37,305 bases of DNA, taken from assembly GCA_964402955.1 (NCBI GenBank), contig CAYOEZ010000017.1, positions 1 to 37,305 of the forward strand. Direction: 5' to 3'. The position numbers and the translations under genes were made by a program. Numbering within the stretch: position 1 is the first letter of the stretch; every line of letters starts with the position of its first letter. This stretch comes from CAYOEZ01 sp964402955 (GTDB lineage Bacteria; Chloroflexota; DTOL01; DAOUCN01). The notes under the pieces were generated by a model. That model was not told the DNA's origin. It saw only the letters and a list, made by a program, of their open reading frames with translations, and did no database searches. Shown piece by piece: positions 1-8,657 of this stretch.

Positions 1-126
1 CAGCGACCGCGTCCACTGGTAAGCGGTGGGGGCATTGCACCTTTCGTCTCGCGCCGTGGTGAACCGAACGGGCTGCCGCTGCCATCCTTCCCGAACTCTG
101 CATAGACGGCTGTAGTCAGGGAGCAT
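1..126 (-). CDS. Partial ORF behind the RHS toxin tip, possible immunity gene
   Basis: On the minus strand an ATG at 126-124 opens a frame that stays free of stops for 42 codons to the window edge. A strong Shine-Dalgarno sequence (GGGAGGTG) lies about 8 nt upstream, inside the last codons of the RHS gene, so the two would be translationally coupled. The visible residues begin MLPDYSRLCRVREGW and are rich in Arg; I recognise no domain. Immunity genes usually sit directly after polymorphic-toxin genes, and position is the only basis for that suggestion. The stretch is short enough to be open by chance. Confidence 0.28.
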   Translation of the reverse strand, partial: MLPDYSRLCRVREGWQRQPVRFTTARDERCNAPTAYQWTRSL

Positions 127-129
127 CGC

Positions 130-982
130 TCACTCACCTCCCGGAATGCGCCAGTCTATGCCATACTGCTGAGCTAGGCGCTGAGCCTCGGCTAGGACTT
201 CATCGGCGTCCGGTGTCCTGCCTTTGAGATTCTCAAACCAAGCTTTCCAGTCGTCATTGTACCATTTACTCCACTTCTGGTGTTCACTTCCGCCCTTGAC
301 CCATGCACCAAATGCGGGATCATGTATCTTCATCCCTACCGAGGTGAAAGCGTCAACGAGTTCCTGGGGCAGCATGTGATGCGCTTCAAGGCCCTTGGCC
401 GCATCCTTAGTCTTTCCGGTCGCCCGCATCAGGTTATCGCGGAAGTTTGCTTTGGTGAAGCTCAGGAGTCCCCGCCTGCCTGCCTCCTCCGTGCCCTTCA
501 CAACGATCTTGGCAATGTCTGCCGCTTCGTCAGCGTGTGTGGCCATCTTGGCTGCTGTCTTGCCGCCACGGAGGAGTATCCCGACACCCGCGGGCACGAA
601 GGGTAGCAGAACTGCACCTGTATCGAGGGCCAGGGCTACGAAGTTGCCAACGGACCGATCGTTCGCAAACTCATGGATGTCCCAGGCCACGTTGGCGATG
701 TCCCAAGCCGTTTCCACCACGTGACCACTGGGGTCTCGATACTTGACCGGGTTGTTGAGCGTGTAGCTGTAGCGGTTGAAGCTCTGCGGGTTTCCCGGCT
801 GCGGCACGATCGTATCCGCTTGCGCGAAGCGGCCAACGACCGGGTCATAGTATCTTGCGTTGTAAAAGTACAGTCCGGTTGTGTCCTCACGCTGCCCGGT
901 GAAGCGGTAGCTCGTCGGCATCGAGCCGGAGGTGTGGCGATTCTCGCCCCACGCCTTGTCCCGCTGCGCGGGAGGCTGCGCA
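130..982 (-). CDS. RHS protein, C-terminal fragment: RHS core end plus His-His nuclease-like tip
   Basis: This frame carries the conserved end of an RHS core, with the motifs YRFTGQRED, GLYFYNARYYDP, GRFAQADTI and FNRYSYTLNNPVKYRDPSG, the last being the usual boundary with a variable tip. After it come a hydrophobic Gly/Val/Leu stretch and a tip with LEAHHMLPQEL, a downstream His (SEHQKW) and Trp/Phe-rich residues (YNDDWKAWF). A paired His followed by a further His and a WxxF segment is typical of HNH/endonuclease VII-fold toxins of the AHH and DUF2380-like groups, so a nuclease tip is likely; the exact family is uncertain. It ends in TGA at 132-130. It is the third piece of one disrupted gene running from 5751: RHS-like reading resumes at about 958, just after a 25-bp insertion. 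No convincing start of its own is seen. Confidence 0.75.
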
Positions 983-983
983 C
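959..983 (-). other. 25-bp hairpin insertion interrupting the RHS core
   Basis: Removing exactly 25 bases from the coding strand turns CGC TAG into CGC TAC AAG GCG TGG and gives GELRYKAWGENRH, the expected RHS-core text. The extra segment creates the stop and shifts the frame. It contains a perfect hairpin (TCCCGC-TGC-GCGGGA as read on the plus strand) and two copies of GCGCAGC. Confidence 0.65.
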
Positions 984-1767
984 TAGCGCAGTTCTCCTTG
1001 CCGCACCGCGCTCGTATCGGCGTTGATCGTCGTCGAGCCGAGGTGGTCGGCCAGCAGCCAGGAGAGCGTGCCGCCGTTACGCATCGCCACCCGAGCTCCG
1101 CCCAGGCTGTAGTAGGTCTTCGCGGTCGCGCCCGTCTTCTCGTAGTAGTCGCCGATGTAGACGGTGACATCGCTGCCAACAGTGGCGGTGATGCGCTTGC
1201 CGTCGCCGTCGTAGCCGTAGGAGGCCGCGTTCGCCCCGCCAGTGACCCGCGTCAGCCGGCTTTCCTCGTCATAGACAAGGGCGTACGTCACGCCCCCTGC
1301 GATGCGTGTCGTCATGTTGCCATTGCCATCGTACCAGTACTTCTGCACACCGCCCAGCGTGGTGACCGCATGCTTGCGCACCGTGTCGTAGCCCTGGCTG
1401 ACCCCCGCTTTGCTGGTCAGGTTGCCCGACGCATTGTAGGCGTATGACTCAGTATAGACGCCGCTCACGCCGATCAGCCGGTGCAACTGGTCATAGCTGT
1501 AATTGAGCGTCTCCGGCCCGGCCTTGGCATCGACCGTGCGGGTGATGTTGCCCGTTGCATCGTAGCTGAAGGTCAGGTCTTGCAGCGAGGTCGGTGTTCC
1601 GGACACGCCCGCCTTGATCTGCTGCAACCTGCCCCGGCCATTGGCCTGTGTCAGGGCGTAGTACACGTAGTCCTGCACGATCTGGTTGGCCCCGGCGTCG
1701 CCCAGCTTGCGCAGCTCCACCGCGCCCCAGGCCGTATACTGTGTCTCGGCCACGTAGGACAGCGCGC
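983..1767 (-). CDS. RHS protein, middle fragment (YD repeats)
   Basis: This frame continues the RHS/YD-repeat shell between two breaks. It reads from LSYVAETQYTAWGAVELRKLG through YD-type repeats such as FSYDATGNITR, YSYDQLHRLIGV, YAYNASGNLTSK, YWYDGNGNMTTR and YGYDGDGKRIT to ADHLGSTTINADTSAVRQGELR, then hits TAG. LADHLGSTT is the classic RHS-core motif and should be followed directly by the YRFTGQRED segment, which is found in another frame downstream. Its N-terminal side joins the long upstream fragment if one G is restored near 1767. The repeats normally form a spiral beta-shell that encloses the toxin tip. Confidence 0.8.
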
Positions 1768-4700
1768 CGCCAGGCTGTAGGGCTGCCCCGCCGTATTGTA
1801 CGCCGTCGTGACCTGTTCGCCAAGCTCGCCGCCCGATCCACCCGGGTAGGTCATCACCTTAACGCGGTCAGCGGCGTCAAAGGCCAACTGGGTGCGGAAC
1901 GTTCCGCCGCCCGTCCCGTTGACAGCCTTGCTCTCTTCCGTCACCCGCCCGCGGGCATCGTACGTCCACGTCGCGTAGCCGGTGCGGTCGTCCATGCGGG
2001 TGCGTCGCCCGATCCCGTTCGCCCCTTGATCGTAGGTGTAGGTCACGTTCTTCGTCGGGTTGGACGGGCAGGTCATGCTCGTGTCTTGATAGTACTTGCC
2101 CGTCAGCCGGTGCAGCGCGTCATAGTAGAAGCAGGTCACTTTCGCCACACTGCGAGCATCTTTCTGCACGGTTAGCAGACCGTCTCCGTCGTAGCCATAC
2201 TCCCACACGCCCATGTCGGGGTCCTTCATCGCCGTCTTCCACCCCGCCATGTTGTAGGTGATCCAGGTCGTGGCGTTGAGCGCCACATCATCCACGCGCG
2301 TCAGCCGGTCGGCCACATCGTATTGATACGTAGCCCGCGCATACGCCGCGTCGTTCCAGCCCGGCGCGCCGCTGTAGGCGCCCGTGAACTGCTTGGCCTC
2401 GACCATCCGCCCCAGGCCGTCAACAGCCTGGATCGTCTGGCGGGTTGCTTCGTCAATGATGGCCGTTTGCGTGTACTTGTATGAGGTGCGGATGACTGTG
2501 CCATCCGTCTGCGTGATGTGCGTCGTGCGGCGCAGCGCATCATAGCCGTAGAGCGTCTTGCCCTGCGCCCAGGTTGGCGTGAGATACGTCCCGCCCGCCG
2601 TGCTGTCCGCATACGGCACGGTTTGCGTCACCGGTTTGTCGAAAGCGTTGGGGCGCATATCCACCACAATCCTGGTGCTGCTGGTGGGCGCTTCGGCTTG
2701 TGTCTGGATCACTCGGCCCAAACCGTCGTAGAATGTCCAGTTCTCCAGGTACGACGACGTACTGCCGCCGCCATTGGCGTCGTCACGTTGCCTCTGTCGC
2801 ACCTTGAAGGGGGCGCCCGTCCCGCCGTAGTTGGTGTACTCGTAGACCTGTGTGGCGTCATGGCTGCCCTGGGTTTCGCCCGGCTGCCACACGCCGGTCA
2901 ATCGCCCCCATTGGTCATAGTTGGCCGTCGTGATCGCATCGTTCGCATCGCGTGTCCCAAACACCAGGCCAAAGCGACCGTCTGTTGCAGCCGGGCCGTT
3001 GCTCGTCGTGCAGTTGGCGTCCGTCGATCCCGGCACACCATAGTAGGTTGTCCTGGACACCTGCCCCAGATGGTTCTTGACACAGACAGAAAACGCCTGG
3101 TAGCGGGAGTCATAGTAGGCTCGCGTTTCGTGGTTACTCTGGTCGACAGTGCGGTAGAGGTTACCATTGGAGTAGTACTCATAGTTCGTGCCCACCGCCG
3201 TGCTTGTCGTGGCCAGCATCTCTTTGCGGCGCAGCAACCCTTGTGTCGGCGCCGTCGTGTAGCTGCTCGTCTGGTCGTAGTAGTATCGACTCTCGCCCAC
3301 CAGAGTCGCGCCAGTCGCTCCCTCCCGCACCTTGTACAGCCACTGCTTGCCCGGCTTGCTGACAATGTAGATGCCGCCCCCCGAGCTATTGGCTGTGTTG
3401 GCAGGGTAGAACTGGCTGTAATTGGTGCGTCCCGGCTCCGTCGGGCACGTTCCGCCCACACAGTCGAACTCGCGCACCTCGGTCAGGTTGCCATACTGGT
3501 AGGTACCGCCCTGGCGCGCTTTGTCATAGTAGTGCTGCCTCTTGTTCAGGAACTGGCCGTCCTGGTAGGTCTCAGCCTTGTCGCTGAACACAAAATGCGG
3601 CTTCGCCGAGTCGGCCATTGCCCCATAGCCGTTGATCGGCAGGTCGGTGGTCGTGCTCAGCCAGGTCGTCACGGTGCGCACAAGCTCCGCATTGCCCGCC
3701 CACACCTGCGTGCGGTATTCCCGCCCGGCCAGGAGATCTATCTTCTGGTTGTCGCCGGCCTGAAGCAGTGTGTGGAAAGCATGGCTCTCGGTACCGGTGA
3801 TCGGCATGGTCACCGTAACGTTCTTGTACCCCTGCGCCAGTTCCAGGTTGTTGGGATCATAGTCCCAGGCGCCATAGCTATACGACCAGGCGGTGTCGGG
3901 GATACCGCTGATCCCAGCCTTCTCGGTCCGTGTTGAGACGACATGGGCCGTGATATCTCCATTGCGATGGCTGGCCGCGAAGGCCACCTCGCCGCCATAA
4001 CCGTTGGTCAGGCTGGTCAGCGCGCCGAAGTGGTCAAGTGTGCTGAAGGCATTGTCCGAATACGTGAACGAGGTGCGCGGCAGGGCAGAGCCACCCGAGG
4101 ACTCCTCGATCCAGTCCAGGTTGAGCACCTTCTGTGAGACAGCTGAGGCGGGGCCAAAGCTGTGTTGCAGTGTGTAGGTGCGAATCGTCTGCCACGTGCT
4201 GCCGTCGTCAACCTGGACGTTCAGCGACGACAGGCGCTGGTCGGTGTAGAACGACCAATTGGCCGTGTCATAGCTATCGGGCCGATCATCACGCGTCGCA
4301 TAGTTCAGCGTCGCCTTGACCGTGTTGCCGTTGTAGCTGATTGTGGTCAGGCGCAGGAAGCGCGTGTAGCTCGTGGTTGTGGGGTCGATTGTGCAGTCAT
4401 ACGGCTGGCTGGTTGCCGTGTCTCCCTGCCATGTGTAGGTGATCGTGTTGCCATTGAGATCGTCAATACGTGTCAGTGGCAGGCGGACATAGCGCTTGCC
4501 GTGATCGGTGGTGTTGCACAGCTTCCAGTAGTGGGAGCGCGGATTCTGATCTGTACCGAAGGTATACTTCACGCCTTCAGGCGTCCAGACGTACCACGTT
4601 CCCGGCGTGTTGTGTGAGACATCAACACCATAGATCTTGAGGAAGGGGTTCTCTTTGGCGAACCAGGTACCGTCGTCGGTCTTGCGCAGCGAGTAGGTTG

Positions 4701-5751
4701 CGCCCTGCAAGTTCAGTGTGGGCTTGTAGACGTTGGCGTCGCCTGGTGCGATGTAGATAGAGTCCATACCCACCGCGTCCCAGCCGAAACCAGCGAGGCT
4801 GAAGTGCCCACTGTCCGGAACGTGGCGGGCGCTGGAATACGAAAGGCCAAGCACTGGCGTCAGCCCGGCGCGCCCAGGCGACAGCATCATGCCATACTGA
4901 TAGGCGATCGCGCCGGTGAAGAGGCTAATCTGCGCGCCACGCAGGCTGGACATGCGCTCGAGCAGATAGCTTTGCCCATTCTCCGTATATAGCGAAAAAT
5001 GGCTCAGGCTGGCACTGAGCGTTCCGGCCTGGGAGTCTACCAGAATCGGGACTTCCTGCCACGTCTGGCTGGTCTCGTCGAAATAGGAGAGCGTCGGCTC
5101 GTATAGAGCGCCAGGCTCCGGTGTTACGACTGTGTAGGCATAGATGATACGCAGAGGAACGCCGAAGGTGTGGATGGCCTGTCCCGTTGAAGCCGTGGCG
5201 TTGAGCTCAAAAGCCGAGCGCATGCCTGGCGGCGGTTTGAGCACGCTTTTCTGTGGCGCATAGGCGAACCGTGTTTGGCTGCCGACCGCGCCTGCCGGGA
5301 CCTCGATCGTGATACGCCCGTCTAGCGACCGCAACGCCCCGCCCTCCGGCCCAATGACGACGTCATCAGCGGTCGTCATCGGAGTCGGCGACGCCACTGG
5401 TGTGCGTGATGGTTCCAGTGTTGGCGTGGGCGGTTGCACTGGCGAGGGCGATGGGGCAACTGCCGCTGCATTGTCAGGCAGGGCAGCCTGCGGTTCGGCG
5501 AGATAGTCGAGCCCCGAATCCGCCGCTCGCGCGAGTCCTCCTTGCGCAGAGAATGCCTCGGGAGCAAACACCTCGAGAGGAGCGGCAGCCGCGATAGAGG
5601 CTTGTACTGCAGCCGAGCTAGTGGAGTGGGTAGGCGGCAATGATGCAGGCGGCAGAGAGGCCCAGACGGTACTGGGGACCAGACCAAGGACGAGGGAAAG
5701 AACCGTCACAACGTGCACCAAACGCCAGAGCACAGCATGACTCTGCTTCAT
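1651..5751 (-). CDS. RHS/YD-repeat secreted protein, N-terminal fragment
   Basis: The start is the ATG at 5751, giving MKQSHAVLWRLVHVVTVLSL and a clear signal peptide ending near VWAS; GGAG lies 9 nt upstream. The frame can be extended to 6033, but that extension has no signal-like or family features. After the signal come a Ser/Pro/Thr-rich stretch, a ZU5-like segment (GPEGGALRSLDGRITIEVPAGAV), and a long array of RHS/YD repeats (YTYDQGANGIGRRTRMD, WTYDARGRVTEE and many others). The protein should be exported and act as the shell and carrier of the C-terminal tip. Homologous reading ends near 1767 (AYNTAGQPYSLA); the rest to 1651 is out of frame. The restored gene would be about 1,870 codons. 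Confidence 0.85.
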   Translation of the reverse strand: MKQSHAVLWRLVHVVTVLSLVLGLVPSTVWASLPPASLPPTHSTSSAAVQASIAAAAPLEVFAPEAFSAQGGLARAADSGLDYLAEPQAALPDNAAAVAPSPSPVQPPTPTLEPSRTPVASPTPMTTADDVVIGPEGGALRSLDGRITIEVPAGAVGSQTRFAYAPQKSVLKPPPGMRSAFELNATASTGQAIHTFGVPLRIIYAYTVVTPEPGALYEPTLSYFDETSQTWQEVPILVDSQAGTLSASLSHFSLYTENGQSYLLERMSSLRGAQISLFTGAIAYQYGMMLSPGRAGLTPVLGLSYSSARHVPDSGHFSLAGFGWDAVGMDSIYIAPGDANVYKPTLNLQGATYSLRKTDDGTWFAKENPFLKIYGVDVSHNTPGTWYVWTPEGVKYTFGTDQNPRSHYWKLCNTTDHGKRYVRLPLTRIDDLNGNTITYTWQGDTATSQPYDCTIDPTTTSYTRFLRLTTISYNGNTVKATLNYATRDDRPDSYDTANWSFYTDQRLSSLNVQVDDGSTWQTIRTYTLQHSFGPASAVSQKVLNLDWIEESSGGSALPRTSFTYSDNAFSTLDHFGALTSLTNGYGGEVAFAASHRNGDITAHVVSTRTEKAGISGIPDTAWSYSYGAWDYDPNNLELAQGYKNVTVTMPITGTESHAFHTLLQAGDNQKIDLLAGREYRTQVWAGNAELVRTVTTWLSTTTDLPINGYGAMADSAKPHFVFSDKAETYQDGQFLNKRQHYYDKARQGGTYQYGNLTEVREFDCVGGTCPTEPGRTNYSQFYPANTANSSGGGIYIVSKPGKQWLYKVREGATGATLVGESRYYYDQTSSYTTAPTQGLLRRKEMLATTSTAVGTNYEYYSNGNLYRTVDQSNHETRAYYDSRYQAFSVCVKNHLGQVSRTTYYGVPGSTDANCTTSNGPAATDGRFGLVFGTRDANDAITTANYDQWGRLTGVWQPGETQGSHDATQVYEYTNYGGTGAPFKVRQRQRDDANGGGSTSSYLENWTFYDGLGRVIQTQAEAPTSSTRIVVDMRPNAFDKPVTQTVPYADSTAGGTYLTPTWAQGKTLYGYDALRRTTHITQTDGTVIRTSYKYTQTAIIDEATRQTIQAVDGLGRMVEAKQFTGAYSGAPGWNDAAYARATYQYDVADRLTRVDDVALNATTWITYNMAGWKTAMKDPDMGVWEYGYDGDGLLTVQKDARSVAKVTCFYYDALHRLTGKYYQDTSMTCPSNPTKNVTYTYDQGANGIGRRTRMDDRTGYATWTYDARGRVTEESKAVNGTGGGTFRTQLAFDAADRVKVMTYPGGSGGELGEQVTTAYNTAGQPYSLAARCPTWPRHSIRPGARWSCASWATPGPTRSCRTTCTTP
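1764..1771 (-). other. Frameshift site in the RHS gene (probable missing base)
   Basis: The coding strand reads CTGGCGGCGCGCTGTCC. Restoring one G (CTGGCGGGCGCGCTGTCC) joins the two frames as SLAGALSYVAETQYTAWG, a normal RHS continuation. A one-base loss in a G/C run is a common sequencing or assembly error, although a true mutation cannot be excluded. Confidence 0.7.
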
Positions 5752-6050
5752 CGCGTTGCTCCGTGGAACGATTATGGACGCAGCAGCGCGTCCGCCCAAA
5801 GGAGAAGGTGTGTCTACACTCGTCTTCGCGTGCGCGGCCCGTGTCGACACACGGCTTCGCCCCGTTCGAATACGGACTCGAAACGGCACAGCAGCACGAT
5901 CACCCTTCATGCTGAAGCATAGCACCTGGTGCTTATAAAACTGCTTACAGAACCTTAATAAATCTACACCCGGCGTGCAGGGGCGCGCATGCACCCACCA
6001 CCGCGTCGTGATCGGCGCTCTCCCGCCACGCATTTTCGGCGCAGCAACCC
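5752..6050. other. Divergent intergenic region between the RHS gene and rpsB
   Basis: No gene is seen here. It holds the RHS ribosome binding site, an AT-rich patch near 5934-5960 (TTATAA on both strands) that could contain the RHS promoter but has no clean -35/-10 pair, and a 13-bp inverted repeat AGCACCTGGTGCT at 5921-5933 beside that patch. Confidence 0.5.
5921..5933. repeat. Inverted repeat, operator-like, upstream of the RHS gene
   Basis: AGCACC-T-GGTGCT is a perfect 6+6 dyad around one base. It abuts a TTATAA patch about 175 bp upstream of the RHS start, a reasonable place for a repressor site. No protein is known to bind it. Confidence 0.3.
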
Positions 6051-6079
6051 TTGCGCGTTGCCCTGCGATATGCTATACT
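6051..6079 (+). promoter_or_regulatory. Sigma-70 promoter of the rpsB operon
   Basis: TTGCGC (6051-6056) and TATACT (6074-6079) are separated by 17 bp. Transcription would start near 6086 and leave a leader of about 170 nt before rpsB. Confidence 0.65.
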
Positions 6080-6085
6080 ACACGG

Positions 6086-6255
6086 CCGGACACGGTACAC
6101 AGTTCACACGCCCCCGGATGGGCCAGTCGTGGTCACGCGCGTGACCTCTGGCAGAAGGAACGGGGCGGAGGGGCAGCCTGCCTCTCACCCATGAGGGCGA
6201 AATCCCATCAGGGAGAAATAAACGGCAGGGCTGGCCAAAACGAAAGGGAGGACAC
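6086..6255 (+). promoter_or_regulatory. rpsB 5' leader with palindrome and direct repeats
   Basis: The leader contains a perfect 16-bp palindrome GGTCACGCGCGTGACC at 6131-6146 and two direct repeats, CCCATGAGGG (6188-6197) and CCCATCAGGG (6204-6213). It ends in a strong Shine-Dalgarno AAAGGGAGG at 6243-6251. Leaders of ribosomal-protein genes often bind their own product; a similar role here is only inferred. Confidence 0.35.
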
Positions 6256-7092
6256 GTGGCAAATATCGTCTCCATGAAGTTGCTCCTCGAAGCAGGAGTC
6301 CACTTCGGGCATCAGACCCGACGCTGGGATCCCCGCATGCGCCCGTTCATCTTTACCGAGCGCAGCGGCATCCATATCATCGATCTCCAGCAGACCGTCA
6401 CCAAACTGAATGATTGCTATGCCTTCGTGCGCGATCTGGCCGCCAACGGCGGCCGCGTTCTCTTCGTCGGCACCAAGAAACAGGCTCAAGAAGCGATTGC
6501 CGAAGAAGCTGCACGATGTGGCATGTACTACGTGAATCATCGCTGGCCGGGTGGCCTGCTCACCAACTTCACCACAATCTTGGCCCGTCTTGCCTATCTC
6601 GATGGGCTGGACAAGCGCAAGGCAGCCGGTGAGTTCGAGCGCCTGCCCAAGAAAGAAGTGCTCAAGCTCGAAGAAGAAATGGCCAAGCTCAACAAGCTGC
6701 TGGGTGGCATCCGTGGCATCACTCGCCTCCCCGACGCCGTTTTCATCGTCGATCCTCACGAGGAAGACCTGGCTGTGGCTGAGTCTCGCCGCCTGGAAAT
6801 CCCGATCGTCGCCCTGGTTGATACCAATTGCAACCCCGACGTGATCGACTGGCCGATCCCGGCCAACGACGATGCCATTCGCGCCGTCAAGCTGCTCACG
6901 GCCAAGATGGCTGACGCCGTGCTCGAAGGCGTGGCTGTCCGCCAGGCCCTGGCTGCCGAAGCCGCCAATCCGGCCCAATTCACCGGCCCGGCCTCGAGCG
7001 AACCCGAGCAGTCCGAAACGCCCGCCGCCGCGGTTGAGGCTGCTGTGACTGCTGAGCTGGCTCAGGCAATGAACGTTCCCGTAACAGAATAA
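6256..7092 (+). CDS. rpsB: 30S ribosomal protein S2
   Basis: S2 joins the small subunit late in assembly and sits between head and body near S1 and the mRNA exit. The 278-residue product shows the family text throughout: MKLLLEAGVHFGHQTRRWDP at the N-terminus, IDLQQTV, FVGTKKQAQEAI, NHRWPGGLLTNF, RLPDAVFIVDP and DTNCNPDVIDWPIPANDDA. The C-terminal 45 residues are an Ala/Glu/Pro-rich tail, a common variable extension. The start is GTG at 6256 with AAAGGGAGG about 4 nt upstream. It is the first gene of the rpsB-tsf-pyrH-frr-uppS-cdsA block. Confidence 0.98.
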   Translation: MANIVSMKLLLEAGVHFGHQTRRWDPRMRPFIFTERSGIHIIDLQQTVTKLNDCYAFVRDLAANGGRVLFVGTKKQAQEAIAEEAARCGMYYVNHRWPGGLLTNFTTILARLAYLDGLDKRKAAGEFERLPKKEVLKLEEEMAKLNKLLGGIRGITRLPDAVFIVDPHEEDLAVAESRRLEIPIVALVDTNCNPDVIDWPIPANDDAIRAVKLLTAKMADAVLEGVAVRQALAAEAANPAQFTGPASSEPEQSETPAAAVEAAVTAELAQAMNVPVTE

Positions 7093-7161
7093 GTCAGCAA
7101 ACAGGTTCGTGGCGGGCGGCGCTATGCAGCGCCGCCGTCGACACGACTGGTGGAGGATACG

Positions 7162-7755
<594 letters not shown>

Positions 7756-7767
7756 CGCTGAGCACAG

Positions 7768-7814
7768 AGACACAGAGAACACAGGAACCGAACTCATCTG
7801 TGTTCTCTGTGTCT
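7768..7814. repeat. Hairpin repeat, CAGAGAAC family, tsf-pyrH spacer
   Basis: A perfect 17-bp inverted repeat (AGACACAGAGAACACAG and its complement) with a 13-nt loop fills the tsf-pyrH spacer. Within the arm CACAGAG recurs with a period of about 9. Related elements lie at 9980-10032, 21353-21478 and 29817-29895. It could fold in the operon mRNA but lacks the U-run of a classical terminator. Confidence 0.85.
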
Positions 7815-7844
7815 TTACACACGTATAGGGCGCAGAGAGGGCCA

Positions 7845-8561
7845 ATGCCAGACCTGAAGTACAAGCGGATCATGCTCAAGCTCGGCGGCGAAGCTCTATG
7901 TGGTGAGGGTGGGTACGGGATCGATCCTTCATCGGTCGCGACCGTCTGCGAGGAGGTGCGGCGGGTAAAGAATCTGGGGGTGGATGTCGGCCTCGTGATT
8001 GGCGGGGGAAATATCTGGCGCGGGCAATCATCGATGGCTCGTGGCATGGGGCGCGCCACAGCCGACTACATGGGCATGTTGGCGACGGTGATCAACGCTC
8101 TGGCCGTCCAGGATAGCCTGGAGCGCATGGGCGTCGTCACCCGTGTGCAGACAGCGTTCGAGATGAGGGCCGTAGCCGAGCCATATATCCGGCGGCGCGC
8201 CTTGCGCCACCTGGACAAAGGCCGGGTCGTCATTTTTGCCGGCGGCACCGGCAACCCATTCTTCACGACGGATACGGCAGCAGCTTTGCGCGCCGTTGAG
8301 ATTGATGCTCAACTTTTGGTCAAGGCGACCAAAGTCGACGGCATCTACGATTTGAATCCCAGGCATCATCCCGAAGCCAAACGCTTCGCCGAGTTGACCT
8401 ACCTCGACACGCTCAACCTCCACCTGGAACAGATCATGGATTCGACGGCGCTGACCATCTGCATGGACAACAAGCTTCCGATCATCGTTCTGAACCTGTG
8501 GAAAAAGGGATCCATCGAGAAAGCGCTGCGGGGCGAGGACGTCGGTACTCTGGTCCATTAG
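7845..8561 (+). CDS. pyrH: UMP kinase
   Basis: The enzyme phosphorylates UMP to UDP with ATP and is a hexameric amino-acid-kinase-fold protein unrelated to eukaryotic UMP/CMP kinase. Family motifs are present in order: MLKLGGEAL, VIGGGNIWRG, ADYMGMLATVINALA, GRVVIFAGGTGNPFFTTDTA, KATKVDGIYD and the C-terminal IVLNLWKKGSIEKALRGE. The length of 238 residues is normal. ATG at 7845 is chosen because it opens the family-like MPDLKYKRIMLKLGGEAL and has GAGAGG just upstream. An extension to 7800 would run into the hairpin repeat. Confidence 0.98.
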   Translation: MPDLKYKRIMLKLGGEALCGEGGYGIDPSSVATVCEEVRRVKNLGVDVGLVIGGGNIWRGQSSMARGMGRATADYMGMLATVINALAVQDSLERMGVVTRVQTAFEMRAVAEPYIRRRALRHLDKGRVVIFAGGTGNPFFTTDTAAALRAVEIDAQLLVKATKVDGIYDLNPRHHPEAKRFAELTYLDTLNLHLEQIMDSTALTICMDNKLPIIVLNLWKKGSIEKALRGEDVGTLVH

Positions 8562-8657
8562 TGAGCGCTCCCTGGCGCCTATATCACTGTTGATGGTTCC
8601 ATCTGTTGTCATTCGACCACAAGACGTTCGATCAAATCGACACATGGAGGTGTAATG

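Noticed and set aside
2518..3936. 472-codon open frame on the plus strand
   Set aside because: It is a shadow of the RHS repeats on the opposite strand and shows no domain.
5752..6033. Upstream extension of the RHS gene to 6033
   Set aside because: The added residues are Arg-rich without domain text, and they would bury the clear signal peptide that begins at 5751.
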